Of a stretch of DNA of 64,000 bases, positions 1-9,923 are shown one piece after another. The translations under genes and the position numbers were made by a program. Each line of letters starts with the position of its first letter. Position 1 is the stretch's first letter. The DNA is from 2-12-FULL-35-23 sp965196985. GTDB lineage: Bacteria; Pseudomonadota; Gammaproteobacteria; UBA12402. The stretch spans positions 1-64,000 of the forward strand of contig CBDALO010000008.1 of the NCBI GenBank assembly GCA_965196985.1, given 5' to 3'. The notes beneath the pieces were generated by a model. The model made no database searches and was not told the origin of the DNA. It worked only from the letters and a program-made list of their open reading frames with translations.

Positions 1-108
1 CCTTCATATCGGGTAGTGCTTGAGTCAACGCATCAACGAGTTCTTTGTCGCTGCTTTTTTCCTCATATTCTAAGGTGTAGTTTACCAGCCGTGAGAGGAT
101 GTGTAATG
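1..108 (-). pseudogene. Rpn-type nuclease/transposase-like fragment
   Basis: The minus strand reads as an internal piece of an Rpn/PD-(D/E)XK family protein (recombination-promoting nuclease or 'putative transposase'), with segments SRLVNYTLEYEE and ALPDMK. It closely resembles the better preserved fragment at 31990-32331 (SRLVKYALEYEK, ALPDMK). It continues beyond the left edge of the window and loses the reading frame on its N-terminal side near base 108. Residual gene with no evidence of function; family assignment rests on the resemblance to the other fragment. Confidence 0.55.
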
Positions 109-193
109 TAGTAGGTTTTAACAGCTATCTATGATATTGTGCTGCAGCCGATTGAGAAAACTACTGGAGCGTCAAAATGAACAAAGGATACCG

Positions 194-2140
194 GTATCCG
201 TTCAATATCAGCATGATTTGAAAATAATTCAAAAAGTTCTTGACAGCTTTTTCGTGCAAATTTGGAAATTTTATATTGGAATCATCGTGTGTCATAAAAG
301 CATGATGTGCGCTCTATAACAACGCTGTATGCTCGGATTATTTTTTCATCGATCAGGTTCATGGCTTAAAAATAATTTCAGCAGTACGGCCATCTGTGTG
401 GGGAAAATTTACCTTTTCAAACCCGTGGTATACTCTTCCTATGAAAAAACAACCTGACAAATCAGTTTTAGCCGATCTCATTGAGAGATTTAATAATACT
501 GTTACACCAACAGCACTAGAAACAGATTTTAGCAATGTATGTGAAAGTCAGGCTGAGAAAATCATAAAGCTAGAAGACAAGGTGCAATCGTTAAATAACG
601 CATTAAATAAATATAAAGGTGAGCAAGGAAAGCCTAATGTTAGAAAGCAAACGCGCGCTAACAAGGACAAGGATCATTCCTCCGAGAAGGATAGAAAAGG
701 AAATAAAACCAATAAAACTAGAAAGCCAAAATCTAGTAAAAAAAATCTCGAAGTCTCTAATACAGTGACACTAACAATTAATCCAGATTCGTTGCCCAGC
801 GATGCTGTGCCAAATGGCTCTAAGAAAACACTTATCCAGGATATAAAAATTGCTGCTAATAACACTCTTTTTTTGCGCCAACAATATTACTCCCCTTCTG
901 AAAACAAACACTATGCAGCACCTCTGCCAACTGGTTATGAGGGCCAGTTCGGCCCTACTATTAAAAGCTGGACAAGCTTCCTAAATACTCAAGGTGGTAT
1001 GACGCTAGAAAGCCTTGAGACATTTTATAAAACCGCCAACATAGATATTAGTAAATCAACCATCCATAGCTTCACAATTAAAACACCTACGATACTTGAG
1101 CCCGAGAAGGTAGAAGTTGTGAAGGCAGGTTTACAATCCACGAACTACCAGCACCTAGATGACACCAACGCTAGAGAGGATGGGAAAAACCGTTATGTTA
1201 ATGTATTGGGTAATGAGTATTATTCAGCTTACTTTACGCTGACCAGTAAAAGTCGATTAAGCGTCATTGAAATGTTAAGCAAAGACCACTTTGGGTTCAC
1301 ATTAAATGAGGCCGCTTTTAATTTACTGGCTACTATGAACTTACCCCACAAGGTAATCGAAAGCTTAAAGGTATTTCACTCATCGACTATCTTAAACAGT
1401 AAGGAGCTGGAAGTTATTCTTGATAAGGTATTAGGTGATAAAAAATTTCCAAAATATAGAAAGCTGATTACTGATGCGGCAGCTATCTCAACATATAGAA
1501 AGAGTCCTTATGCGATAGAAACACTCATTACCGATGATGCGCCACAGTTTAAGCTCATTACTGAATCACTCGCCTTGTGCTGGGTTCATGAGGGTAGGCA
1601 TTATAAAAAGCTGACGCCAATTTTTAAGAAGCACCAAGACTCTGTTGACAGCTTCTTGGATAGGTTTTGGGATTATTATCATAAGCTCATTGAATATAAA
1701 AAGAACCCAGGGCAAGATGAGATAGATAAGCTATCCAATGAGTTTACTGAGTTATTCTCAACAATCACTGGCTACGAGAAACTAGATAAACAAATTGAGC
1801 TCACCTTAAAAAAGAAAAGGCAGCTATTGTTAGTGCTGGAAAAGCCAGAGCTTCCTCTACATAACAATCCAGCAGAGTTGATGGCTCGGAAGCAGGCTAG
1901 AATGCGCGATGTACACCTTCATACTATGAGTGAAGAAGGAACGAAAGCTAAGGATACAATGGTTACAATTACTGAGACATGTAAAAAGCTAGCAGTTAAT
2001 GTCTTCGATTATATATATGACAGAATTACAAAAAACTATTCTATGCCTTCGCTAGCGGAATTAATTACCATCCGCTCATCACAGGCGCAGTAAACTAAAG
2101 AGAGCGCAGCATGAGCATCATGCTGAAATAAGACGGATAC
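194..2140 (+). mobile_element. IS66-like element, copy 1 (1947 bp)
   Basis: The element is bounded by imperfect inverted repeats that begin GTATCCGT at both ends, with CAGCATGAT shared further in. It has the same 1947-bp length as the copy at 23693-25639. The left flank (GATACCG) and right flank (TAGTTAAA) do not form a target duplication. The left side is unassigned DNA and the right side is cas3 sequence, so this copy sits at a rearrangement junction rather than at a clean insertion. Confidence 0.85.
441..2093 (+). CDS. IS66-like DDE transposase
   Basis: Transposase of the flanking element. The first ~100 residues are charged and helical (Lys/Ser-rich), as in the leader of single-ORF IS66 relatives. 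Candidate catalytic acidic positions lie in QHLDDTNARED, LITDDAPQF and HNNPAEL, the last resembling the IS66 'NN.AE' box. I prefer ATG 441 (MKKQPDKS) over an in-frame GTG at 396, which would add 15 residues read from the likely promoter region. The protein is nearly identical to the copy encoded at 23740-25392, with only a few substitutions such as Tyr-Ala versus Tyr-Thr and Ser versus Asn. The IS66 assignment is from motif layout; a separate unclassified family is possible. Confidence 0.75.
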   Translation: MKKQPDKSVLADLIERFNNTVTPTALETDFSNVCESQAEKIIKLEDKVQSLNNALNKYKGEQGKPNVRKQTRANKDKDHSSEKDRKGNKTNKTRKPKSSKKNLEVSNTVTLTINPDSLPSDAVPNGSKKTLIQDIKIAANNTLFLRQQYYSPSENKHYAAPLPTGYEGQFGPTIKSWTSFLNTQGGMTLESLETFYKTANIDISKSTIHSFTIKTPTILEPEKVEVVKAGLQSTNYQHLDDTNAREDGKNRYVNVLGNEYYSAYFTLTSKSRLSVIEMLSKDHFGFTLNEAAFNLLATMNLPHKVIESLKVFHSSTILNSKELEVILDKVLGDKKFPKYRKLITDAAAISTYRKSPYAIETLITDDAPQFKLITESLALCWVHEGRHYKKLTPIFKKHQDSVDSFLDRFWDYYHKLIEYKKNPGQDEIDKLSNEFTELFSTITGYEKLDKQIELTLKKKRQLLLVLEKPELPLHNNPAELMARKQARMRDVHLHTMSEEGTKAKDTMVTITETCKKLAVNVFDYIYDRITKNYSMPSLAELITIRSSQAQ

Positions 2141-3487
2141 TAGTTAAACCTTCTTCAGGCAGTTCACCTTGGTAAACAACTTCGTCGGAGTCGGCCAGTA
2201 GAGTTTCAGTAGATTCCGAACCTTTTTCCGCTTGATCCTGTACTTTCTCTTGTTTATTTTGGTAGTGCAGGTCTGCAATCGCCCTTGAACCAATCAATAC
2301 AGCTAGATCACTGCCATCACTATGTTTAAATATACGCTTGCGGTATTCATCTCCAGTTTGCAATGTAAGTGTGCGTAACCCGAGCGCGAGAATATAGCGC
2401 AGACTATCACCATCTTCAGAGAGTGCCATCATGAGTTTCGCGTTAGCAAAGGTTTTGCCACAACCAGTACTAGCCATGTTTATTGCGAAAAAACCTTTTC
2501 GTGTTCCACCCCACGTTGTGCGCCAATCTCGCACTTTTCTTGCAGCAGTATCTTGCCAGGTATAGGGCTGTGGGCTTTTGCGTTTCAACTCAGCAGTATT
2601 AAAACTGGGATCCAAGTTGTTTTCGATAGCTGGTAACTTTCCTATAATCTTTTTGGCGCTCTCGCAAACACCGACCAAATGCTGGTCCAAAGCTTGTTTG
2701 GGTGACTTATCTTTCTGGGTATTGGCGATCAATTTGGTGATACTTTTCCAATTACGAGTTTTACTAATATCAAGCGATGAAAAGTAATGATCGCCTAACA
2801 TCAAGGCCAAACGAGCATGGTGCAACAAGACTCGATAACTACCATTGTCGATTGCTTGAGCAATAACATCTTGTAAATCTAATAATTTGGCAGACCAGCG
2901 TTTTATTTGTGACACCCATGTATTAGCGTTAGTTAGTAGGCCTTGAGGGAACTCTAAACATGCTGCAAGTTCTTTTATATTTTTATTTTCATATCCCCAT
3001 GTCTTATCAATCATCTTAAGCAGACCATCGAGACCAGTACATGGGCTACCTTTAGGCGCTTCTTTCTCATTTAAAATCGGAAGTTTATGGTGGGTAATAA
3101 TTAGCCATGCAATTAATTTTGCTATGCTGGGTAAATCGGCTAACGACACTTGTTCAGTATTATTGTGTAAGAATCTTTTAATCGCATCTTCATTGATTCT
3201 TCCCTCTTTTAATGTGGTTAACCAGTCATGGTCTATATTTGGGTTTTTGGTATTGTAGATTAGTGCCTTGAGCAATAAATAGGACACCCATTCATGGCGT
3301 AACCGATCCGCCTGAGTGCCTTTGTAGTTTTTGGAAAGTTTATTCTGGAAGCGAATACTGGCTTTACCCCAATCGTGCAGTAAAGCTGCCAAAGAAGTTA
3401 ACGCTCGGATAAGGGGAAGCAACTTCCAATCTAACAAATCGTCTTGGTAAACTAAATCATTTGGCTCTATGAGGTTTCCCGTGGTGC
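2141..3487 (-). pseudogene. cas3: type I-F Cas2-3 (Cas3) fragment, both ends lost
   Basis: This is the middle of a type I-F (Ypest-type) Cas3 nuclease-helicase, the enzyme that degrades Cascade-marked target DNA. The HD nuclease motif LLHDWGKAS is at about residue 20 of the fragment and the helicase Walker A (ASTGCGKTF) near residue 323. The frame is open upstream of the first possible start (TTG at 3437), through residues TTGNLIEPND, into the ISL3 boundary. The Cas2-like N-terminus is therefore missing, and the downstream side is cut by the IS66-like element after ELPEEGLT. Full-length I-F Cas3 proteins are about twice this size. No other cas gene or CRISPR array is visible. Confidence 0.85.
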
Positions 3488-3490
3488 GTT

Positions 3491-4738
3491 TTACCCTATA
3501 TTTATAGAGTAAAGCTCATATCCATTAATATCAATATACAGTCTTTTGAATAGTGTTTTTGGGTCAAAAATCCCATAGCATCTACGCTTCAAAACTTTAA
3601 TCTTATTATTAAATCCTTCAACAAACCCACTATTCTTTCCCTCTGAAAAATAATTACAGATTTCCACTTTGAAGGCTTTAAGAGTTTTTATGAATTTTTT
3701 AAAGCAATTAATCTTTTTACTTTGAACCTCCTGAATCCAGGCATCAATACTTTTAGTACCAGATTTTATTGATTGCTCCTTATTAAAAATGCTCGTTAGC
3801 TTTCTTGCCATTCGGTATGACTCTGTTAACTCAAAGGAGTAGGAGAATAATGTATTCAGCTTTTCATTTTCTTCTTTGGTAAAAAACTCTTTATGTCCCC
3901 TGAGCAGATTAGTTAGGTTTTTAACTTTATCATACTCATGAGGAGGTAGCTCCTTTTTTAAATCGGCTAGCACCTTTTGACGCATCTTGTCTAATGCTCG
4001 CCGATACAGTTTAGCAACATGATAACGGTCAACAATAACCTGCATTGGAGTAAAAACCTCTCTGGCAGCGTTAACATAACCCTTATACATGTCAGTACAA
4101 ACTGACACAACTGTCTTTCTAAGCTTTATAGGAATCGAAAGCAGAAAATGCTTTATATCACGCTTTTTTCGACCTTTAATGATTGAAAGTATTCTAACTT
4201 TACCATTAATCCTGGCTGTAATAATTGTCATATAGGCGCCTTTTCCTTTTTCTAAACTAATCTCATCAATCCCTAAATCACCTAGAAATTTAAATTGCGA
4301 CCAATTAATCTTAGGTGAGATATGGCGATTAATTATTCCTTCGATCTTCTTCTCTGTTGTGTCATTTTTCAATGCTACATCTTTTACTGTGCTGTTAACT
4401 AATTCGCGCAGTAAATATAATTCTAGTTCATAACTAAATTGACTATCACTTGAATGAAAATCCGGTGTTGCAGTAGTCGTTGGGCAATGGCAGCCATGTT
4501 CAAAACAGATATATCGCTTAGGCTGATAAATTAGATAGGTCTGCTTGTTCATAATAGGAAGATGCCTAACCTTGCGTTCTTTGTCGTAACCGTGAAAACG
4601 TGCGGTTTCTTTACCGCAAATATGACAACCAACGGATGTTTCTTCTGTCTGCCCGTAAATAAAAATTGCTGTATCAGTTTCTTCAACTTTATCGATACGG
4701 AAGAAGGGAATATTAAACTGGATGTCAATGGTCGGCAT
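3491..4738 (-). CDS. ISL3-family transposase
   Basis: A 415-residue transposase of normal ISL3 length. It has an N-terminal zinc-ribbon-like region (CHICGKETARF, then CFEHGCHC) and the DDE core: LGIDEISLEKGKG, VCTDMYKGY followed by VIVDRYHVAK, and the glutamate region GFVEGFNNKIK. The reading frame is uninterrupted. It lies between the cas3 fragment on one side and a Tn3 transposase remnant on the other. I could not identify convincing terminal inverted repeats, so the exact element ends and any target duplication are unresolved. The 5' end of this gene plus its flank recurs as a fossil at 16584-18150 and 36212-36380. Confidence 0.9.
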   Translation of the reverse strand: MPTIDIQFNIPFFRIDKVEETDTAIFIYGQTEETSVGCHICGKETARFHGYDKERKVRHLPIMNKQTYLIYQPKRYICFEHGCHCPTTTATPDFHSSDSQFSYELELYLLRELVNSTVKDVALKNDTTEKKIEGIINRHISPKINWSQFKFLGDLGIDEISLEKGKGAYMTIITARINGKVRILSIIKGRKKRDIKHFLLSIPIKLRKTVVSVCTDMYKGYVNAAREVFTPMQVIVDRYHVAKLYRRALDKMRQKVLADLKKELPPHEYDKVKNLTNLLRGHKEFFTKEENEKLNTLFSYSFELTESYRMARKLTSIFNKEQSIKSGTKSIDAWIQEVQSKKINCFKKFIKTLKAFKVEICNYFSEGKNSGFVEGFNNKIKVLKRRCYGIFDPKTLFKRLYIDINGYELYSINIG

Positions 4739-4810
4739 AGGTAATGTCCTTATTATGAGCTAAAATGGAGAGAAAATTCTATACCTGAATAATTTGGAAA
4801 GGAAGGCTTT

Positions 4811-5170
4811 ATGCTATTAATAAAGGATAAACTCAACCACGGGAATTATCATAGAGCCAGCGAAGAGTTTAATGAATTTATTGGTTGGTTGCGGTTTGGT
4901 GGTGGTGGCGTCATAGCGGATAACTTGCAATTTAGTCAGCAAAAGATTATTAAGTTTAACCATTTATTAGCAAACATGTTGATCTTTCATACTGTCGTAC
5001 ATCAAACAAAGGCTGTGAATAAGCTGAAAGCGGAAGGAATGGATATACCTGATGAGGTTTTAGCGAGCCTTTCACCTTACTGGCGCGATCATCTCAATCG
5101 ATTTGGTGTTTTTACACTTGATATGGAAAGAAATACTACAGAAATTGATTATAAATTAGCTAATCATTGA
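4811..5170 (+). pseudogene. tnpA: Tn3-family transposase, C-terminal remnant
   Basis: About 119 residues matching the conserved C-terminal end of Tn3-type TnpA, including FNHLLANMLIFHTVVHQTKA and LSPYWRDHLNRFGVFTLDMER. A GGAAGG sequence precedes the ATG, but the protein lacks the rest of the roughly 950-1000 residue transposase. It abuts the ISL3 5' flank. The first ~50 bp of coding sequence plus the ISL3 flank recur at 18067-18203 and 36297-36436, so this junction existed before those copies were made. Confidence 0.8.
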
Positions 5171-5253
5171 GATTTGGTCCCTTTTAACCAGGATTCCGGC
5201 CGGACCTCATGCTCTATTTTTTGTACGGTAGGAAAATGGGGGATATCAATAGA

Positions 5254-6701
5254 CAATGGCATTCGGTTAACGTGATTTTATGCTATTCTCTTGCTCCCTT
5301 GAATAACTAGCGGTGAATTTAACCGAAGGAGCGGAGCAGGTATGCAGGACTTTTGGATCCAGTTGCACGCAATATTAGCAGACTGTTGTGCAAAATTTGA
5401 TGAAACCTGGCAGCAAAGAAAACGAGCAATAACGACTGAAATTCTAGTTGTTTTCATTTTAAAACTAGTACTGAGTAAAAATAATCAGGGTTATCAAATT
5501 TTATTAAACGAGCTTTGGGAGTCATCAGAATTGGCCTGTATTCAGGAAAAGCCGTTCGCTGCTTCATCCATATGTGAGGCTCGCCAAAAGATGCCGGAAG
5601 TGATATTTACCGACCTCAATCGTGCTGTTTTATTGGCGCGAGAAAAGCAGGAGCCATTACCTTTATGGCAAGGACATCGTGTTTTTGGCGTTGATGGCTC
5701 CAAAATAAATCTACCTCATGAATTACTCGCCGCTGGTTACATGGCACCTAATAAAGGCCAATACTACCCACAAGGAATTATGAGCGCATTATATCATTTA
5801 GGTAGTGGCTATATTTATGATATTACTCTCAATGCAGAACGAAGCGAACGGCATATTTTATTGGCGCACATGGAGACGATGCAACCTGGTGATGTCTTGG
5901 TTCTTGACCGAGGGTATTTCAGCTATTTGATTTTAGTAAAAGCGATGGAAAAAGGCATCCACCTTATTTGTAGAATGCAGAGTGGCACTGTAAATACAGC
6001 CGTAAAACGTTTTTGGGAAAGTGATAGTCAAGATGAAATCATTACTTATAAGCCGTCAGTAGCTGTAAAGTACGAAAGTCGAAAGCAGGGTTATGAACTC
6101 GATATAAAACCGGTGAGGTTGCGATTAATTAAATATACTATTGGTGATGAAACTTATGTTTGTAGCACCACGTTGTTGGACCAAAAAAAATACCCGCTGG
6201 ATGAATTTCCTAGTGTATATCATGGTCGCTGGGGAATTGAGGAGCTTTATAAAATATCCAAGGTGTTTATTGATATTGAAGAATTTCACAGTAAGTCAGA
6301 GCTTGGTGTAAAGCAAGAATGCTATGCGCATGCGCTAATCATAAACTTCGCACGAATTTTTGAGTCTGAGGCTAATAATCAGCTTCCACCACCCTCACCG
6401 AAGGGAAAGAATAAACCTGAAAAGCAAGATGGCTATTGGCAAGATTTTGTTGGGGAAATAAAAAATATTAAAACTAATTTCAAAAACACATTACTGGTTA
6501 TCGGTCGAAGTTTAGAAAAATTATTGTTGCCAGAAAATGATTCTGGTTTTCTTTGTATCCCGCTCATGCTTGGCAGCATTGCTCGCGTACGTCAAAAAAT
6601 AAGAAGGGGTAGGCATTCACCACGGCAATCTAGAAAGCCGGTTACAAAATGGTTAAATATTAGTGGAGGATCTGCCAAATATGCTTAACCGAATGCCATT
6701 G
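5254..6701 (+). mobile_element. IS4-family element with 10-bp target duplication
   Basis: A complete 1448-bp element. The terminal inverted repeats are perfect over 17 bp (CAATGGCATTCGGTTAA at the left, its complement at the right). The target duplication TATCAATAGA is present at 5244-5253 and 6702-6711, which marks a single, probably recent insertion. It interrupts an open frame that would otherwise run from about 5205 to 6841 (ending SHPSFN); I do not recognise that frame. Confidence 0.95.
5342..6688 (+). CDS. IS4-family transposase
   Basis: A 448-residue DDE transposase. The catalytic segments are VDGSKINLP (first Asp), LVLDRGYFS (second Asp) and YHGRWGIEELYKISK, which fits the IS4 Y-(2)-R-(3)-E-(6)-K signature exactly. 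The start ATG follows the purine-rich GAAGGAGCGGAGCAGGT, a strong ribosome-binding region. The C-terminus is basic (RRGRHSPRQSRK). The reading frame, inverted repeats and target duplication are all intact, so this is a likely active copy; it occurs once in the window. Confidence 0.93.
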   Translation: MQDFWIQLHAILADCCAKFDETWQQRKRAITTEILVVFILKLVLSKNNQGYQILLNELWESSELACIQEKPFAASSICEARQKMPEVIFTDLNRAVLLAREKQEPLPLWQGHRVFGVDGSKINLPHELLAAGYMAPNKGQYYPQGIMSALYHLGSGYIYDITLNAERSERHILLAHMETMQPGDVLVLDRGYFSYLILVKAMEKGIHLICRMQSGTVNTAVKRFWESDSQDEIITYKPSVAVKYESRKQGYELDIKPVRLRLIKYTIGDETYVCSTTLLDQKKYPLDEFPSVYHGRWGIEELYKISKVFIDIEEFHSKSELGVKQECYAHALIINFARIFESEANNQLPPPSPKGKNKPEKQDGYWQDFVGEIKNIKTNFKNTLLVIGRSLEKLLLPENDSGFLCIPLMLGSIARVRQKIRRGRHSPRQSRKPVTKWLNISGGSAKYA

Positions 6702-6817
6702 TATCAATAGAACCCCAGCTAGAAAATAATCTTCATAATGCACTTTTAGAAACTAGCAATGAGTTGTATGTCAAGCGAATTTTAGCCTTTTCTATTAAAT
6801 TTATCCAAAGTCCAACT

Positions 6818-9685
6818 CTAAGCCACCCTTCCTTCAACTAAACCACCACCGTCAGTCCCCACTAACACGTGGTTGCCCGAGACCGTGACACTCGACACCC
6901 CATTAGTTGGCAGTGCCACGGTGCTGCTGGTGTTATACACCGTTGGATTCGTGATGGCGCCGGTACTGCTGTTATAGTCCCCCACCACTAAACCACCACC
7001 GTCAGTCCCCACTAACACGTGGTTGCCCGAGACCGTGACACTCGACACCCCATTAGTTGGCAGTGCCACGGTGCTGCTGGTGTTATACACCGTTGGATTC
7101 GTGATGGCGCCGGTACTGCTGTTATAGTCCCCCACCACTAAACCACCATTGTAAGTCCCCACTAACACGTGGTTGCCCGAGACCGTGACACTCAACACCC
7201 GATTAGTTGGCAGTGCCACGGTGCTGCTGGTGTTATACACCGTTGGATTCGTGATGGCGCCGGTATTACTGTTATAGTCCCCCACCACTAAACCACCACC
7301 GTTAGTCCCCACTAACACGTGGTTGCCCGAGACCGTGACACTCAACACCCCATTAGTTGGCAGTGCCACGGTGCTGCTGGTGTTATACACCGTTGGATTC
7401 GTGATGGCGCCGGTACTGCTGTTATAGTCCCCCACCACTAAACCACCACCGTCAGTCCCCACTAACACGTGGTTGCCCGAGACCGTGACACTCAACACCC
7501 AATTATTTGGCAGTGCCACGGTGCTGCTGGTGTTATACACCGTTGGATTCGTGATGGCGCCGGTACTGCTGTTATAGTCCCCCACCACTAAACCACCATT
7601 GTAAGTCCCCACTAACACGTGGTTGCCCGAGACCGTGACACTCAACACCCAATTATTTGGCAGTGCCACGGTGCTGCTGGTGTTATACACCGTTGGATTC
7701 GTGATGGCGCCGGTACTGCTGTTATAGTCCCCCACCACTAAACCACCATTGTAAGTCCCCACTAACACGTGGTTGCCCGAGACCGTGACACTCAACACCC
7801 GATTAGTTGGCAGTGCCACGGTGCTGCTGGTGTTATACACCGTTGGATTCGTGATGGCGCCGGTATTGCTGTTATAGTCCCCCACCACTAAACCACCACC
7901 GTTAGTCCCCACTAACACGTGGTTGCCCGAGACCGTGACACTCAACACCCGATTAGTTGGCAGTGCCACGGTGCTGCTGGTGTTATACACCGTTGGATTC
8001 GTGATGGCGCCGGTACTGCTGTTATAGTCCCCCACCACTAAACCACCACCGTTAGTCCCCACTAACACGTGGTTGCCCGAGACCGTGACACTCGACACCC
8101 GATTAGTTGGCAGTGCCACGGTGCTGCTGGTGTTATACACCGTTGGATTCGTGATGGCGCCGGTACTGCTGTTATAGTCCCCCACCACTAAACCACCACC
8201 GTTAGTCCCCACTAACACGTGGTTGCCCGAGACCGTGACACTCAACACCCGATTAGTTGGCAGTGCCACGGTGCTGCTGGTGTTATACACCGTTGGATTC
8301 GTGATGGCGCCGGTACTGCTGTTATAGTCCCCCACCACTAAACCACCACCGTCAGTCCCCACTAACACGTGGTTGCCCGAGACCGTGACACTCAACACCC
8401 AATTATTTGGCAGTGCCACGGTGCTGCTGGTGTTATACACCGTTGGATTCGTGATGGCGCCGGTACTGCTGTTATAGTCCCCCACCACTAAACCACCATT
8501 GTAAGTCCCCACTAACACGTGGTTGCCCGAGACCGTGACACTCAACACCCAATTAGTTGGCAGTGCCACGGTGCTGCTGGTGTTATACACCGTTGGATTC
8601 GTGATGGCGCCGGTACTGCTGTTATAGTCCCCCACCACTAAACCACCACCGTTAGTCCCCACTAACACGTGGTTGCCCGAGACCGTAAGGCTTAGAACAT
8701 TATAAATTCCTGGCACACGGTGCCAGGTTTTTCCGTTATTACTACTAACAGCTAACCCTTGCTTTCCACCAGACAAAATAATATTTCCGTACTGCTTAAC
8801 TATTAATGTCTTATTTCCTGTTGAATAACCATTAAATTGCCCTAAATCAAAAAAAGGATTCACAAGAAAATTATGGCCATAAGCGTTAACCCATTGATGA
8901 TCAAGCTCATAACTGACCGCGAATCCTGCATAATTAAACGATAGGCTAGTCATTGAACCCGCTGATACAGCAAATCCATCGCTTTGAGGGGTTAAAGCAC
9001 TTGGATTGTAAGTAATACCCAACGGGCAATTCCCTCCCGTATTACAGACTATGGCTGGAGAGTAAGTCACCCCGTTTGGTGGGAAGGTCGCCTTTAAATG
9101 CACATCAGTGAGCTGCTGCCCGGAAGTATTTGCTAATGTATAGTTATAGTTATGGGTTACATCATCAAGCCAAGCACCAAAATTCAGTGAATTATTCACT
9201 CCAGGTATCACTCGAATAGGAGAATTCGCTTCCATTAATGAAGCAGGTGCGCCCATTGCTGCCACTTTGATTGTTTGTGAGTCTGCGACTACTGTGATCA
9301 CTGATTTTTTAAAAGAATCCGTTGTAATATTTTGTGGCTTGTAAGTGATTTTAAAAGTGCAGCTCCCGCCTTCTGCTAAACCAGATGCACACTGATTATC
9401 CGTGATGCTAAAAGGTATGCTTGCACCACTAATTTCTACGGGGTGAGATAATCCATTATTAGCAACCCTTGTTTGTAAATTAGCTGTACCAACTAGTGAA
9501 AGGGTGACTAAGCTAGAATGAGGACTTTGGAGTGAGGAATAAATAACAGGTTGATTGAGAGTAGCTTGCAGTTGATAACTCTGTGAACTTGAACCTCCAT
9601 TTGAGCCATCGTCATGACATCCTCCAATTAAAAACACAGCAACAAATAAAACGAAAGTTTTCCATAACAACCAGTAAAACCTCAT
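6818..9685 (-). CDS. Lipoprotein with twelve 50-residue propeller-like repeats
   Basis: About 955 residues. I prefer the start MRFYWLL (ATG ending at 9685) over MHFIEIEG 11 codons upstream, because it gives a clean export signal with lipobox LIGGC at about residues 19-23. His follows the Cys, so there is no Asp inner-membrane retention signal and outer-membrane or surface display is expected. Residues ~30-330 include an Ig/ASPM-like stretch with a NQCASGLAEGGSCTF-type pattern. After that come twelve units of exactly 50 residues (core SVTVSGNHVLVGTxGGGLVVGDY) and a partial thirteenth, then the sequence ends LVEGRVA. The GNHVLVGT-GGGL core resembles two-component-regulator or sensor beta-propeller blades. 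The function is not known; a surface adhesion or binding role is inference. The 3' end may have been replaced, since the last unit stops abruptly. Confidence 0.8.
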   Translation of the reverse strand: MRFYWLLWKTFVLFVAVFLIGGCHDDGSNGGSSSQSYQLQATLNQPVIYSSLQSPHSSLVTLSLVGTANLQTRVANNGLSHPVEISGASIPFSITDNQCASGLAEGGSCTFKITYKPQNITTDSFKKSVITVVADSQTIKVAAMGAPASLMEANSPIRVIPGVNNSLNFGAWLDDVTHNYNYTLANTSGQQLTDVHLKATFPPNGVTYSPAIVCNTGGNCPLGITYNPSALTPQSDGFAVSAGSMTSLSFNYAGFAVSYELDHQWVNAYGHNFLVNPFFDLGQFNGYSTGNKTLIVKQYGNIILSGGKQGLAVSSNNGKTWHRVPGIYNVLSLTVSGNHVLVGTNGGGLVVGDYNSSTGAITNPTVYNTSSTVALPTNWVLSVTVSGNHVLVGTYNGGLVVGDYNSSTGAITNPTVYNTSSTVALPNNWVLSVTVSGNHVLVGTDGGGLVVGDYNSSTGAITNPTVYNTSSTVALPTNRVLSVTVSGNHVLVGTNGGGLVVGDYNSSTGAITNPTVYNTSSTVALPTNRVSSVTVSGNHVLVGTNGGGLVVGDYNSSTGAITNPTVYNTSSTVALPTNRVLSVTVSGNHVLVGTNGGGLVVGDYNSNTGAITNPTVYNTSSTVALPTNRVLSVTVSGNHVLVGTYNGGLVVGDYNSSTGAITNPTVYNTSSTVALPNNWVLSVTVSGNHVLVGTYNGGLVVGDYNSSTGAITNPTVYNTSSTVALPNNWVLSVTVSGNHVLVGTDGGGLVVGDYNSSTGAITNPTVYNTSSTVALPTNGVLSVTVSGNHVLVGTNGGGLVVGDYNSNTGAITNPTVYNTSSTVALPTNRVLSVTVSGNHVLVGTYNGGLVVGDYNSSTGAITNPTVYNTSSTVALPTNGVSSVTVSGNHVLVGTDGGGLVVGDYNSSTGAITNPTVYNTSSTVALPTNGVSSVTVSGNHVLVGTDGGGLVEGRVA
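6836..8690 (-). repeat. Tandem array of 150-bp coding repeats (12 plus partial)
   Basis: Period is exactly 150 bp (for example, the same AACCACCA phase recurs at 6841, 6991, 7141 and 7291). Units are almost identical, and variation is confined to a few positions: Asn/Asp/Tyr-Asn in the GT-x-GG segment, Ser/Asn in DYNSxTG, and the hinge P(T/N)N(R/W/G). Such identity implies recent unequal exchange or slippage. All units keep frame. Confidence 0.95.
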
Positions 9686-9923
9686 TCGTATAAGTCCTTC
9701 TATTTCAATAAAATGCAAATTAATTACTTTTTAATGTTTTTATAGTCCTAAGCTGTACACAACGGCAAACGATGATAAGCAAAAATAATCTTCCTTTCAA
9801 GAAAATTAATAATAATTCAGTGATTAATTTCTGATAAAACCCCAGTTCGGAGTTATGGCAGCCTTGGATTTAGTGAAAAACTTATATAACCTTTTGAAAT
9901 TATTACTAATAATGGATGTGGTT

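Noticed and set aside
131..319. 62-codon ORF starting MILCCSRLRKLLERQ
   Set aside because: It runs across the IS66-like left terminus, has no family resemblance and no clear ribosome-binding site.
6836..8690. 150-bp tandem repeats as possible satellite or CRISPR
   Set aside because: Continuous open frame of 50-residue units with no spacers; coding repeats of the lipoprotein.
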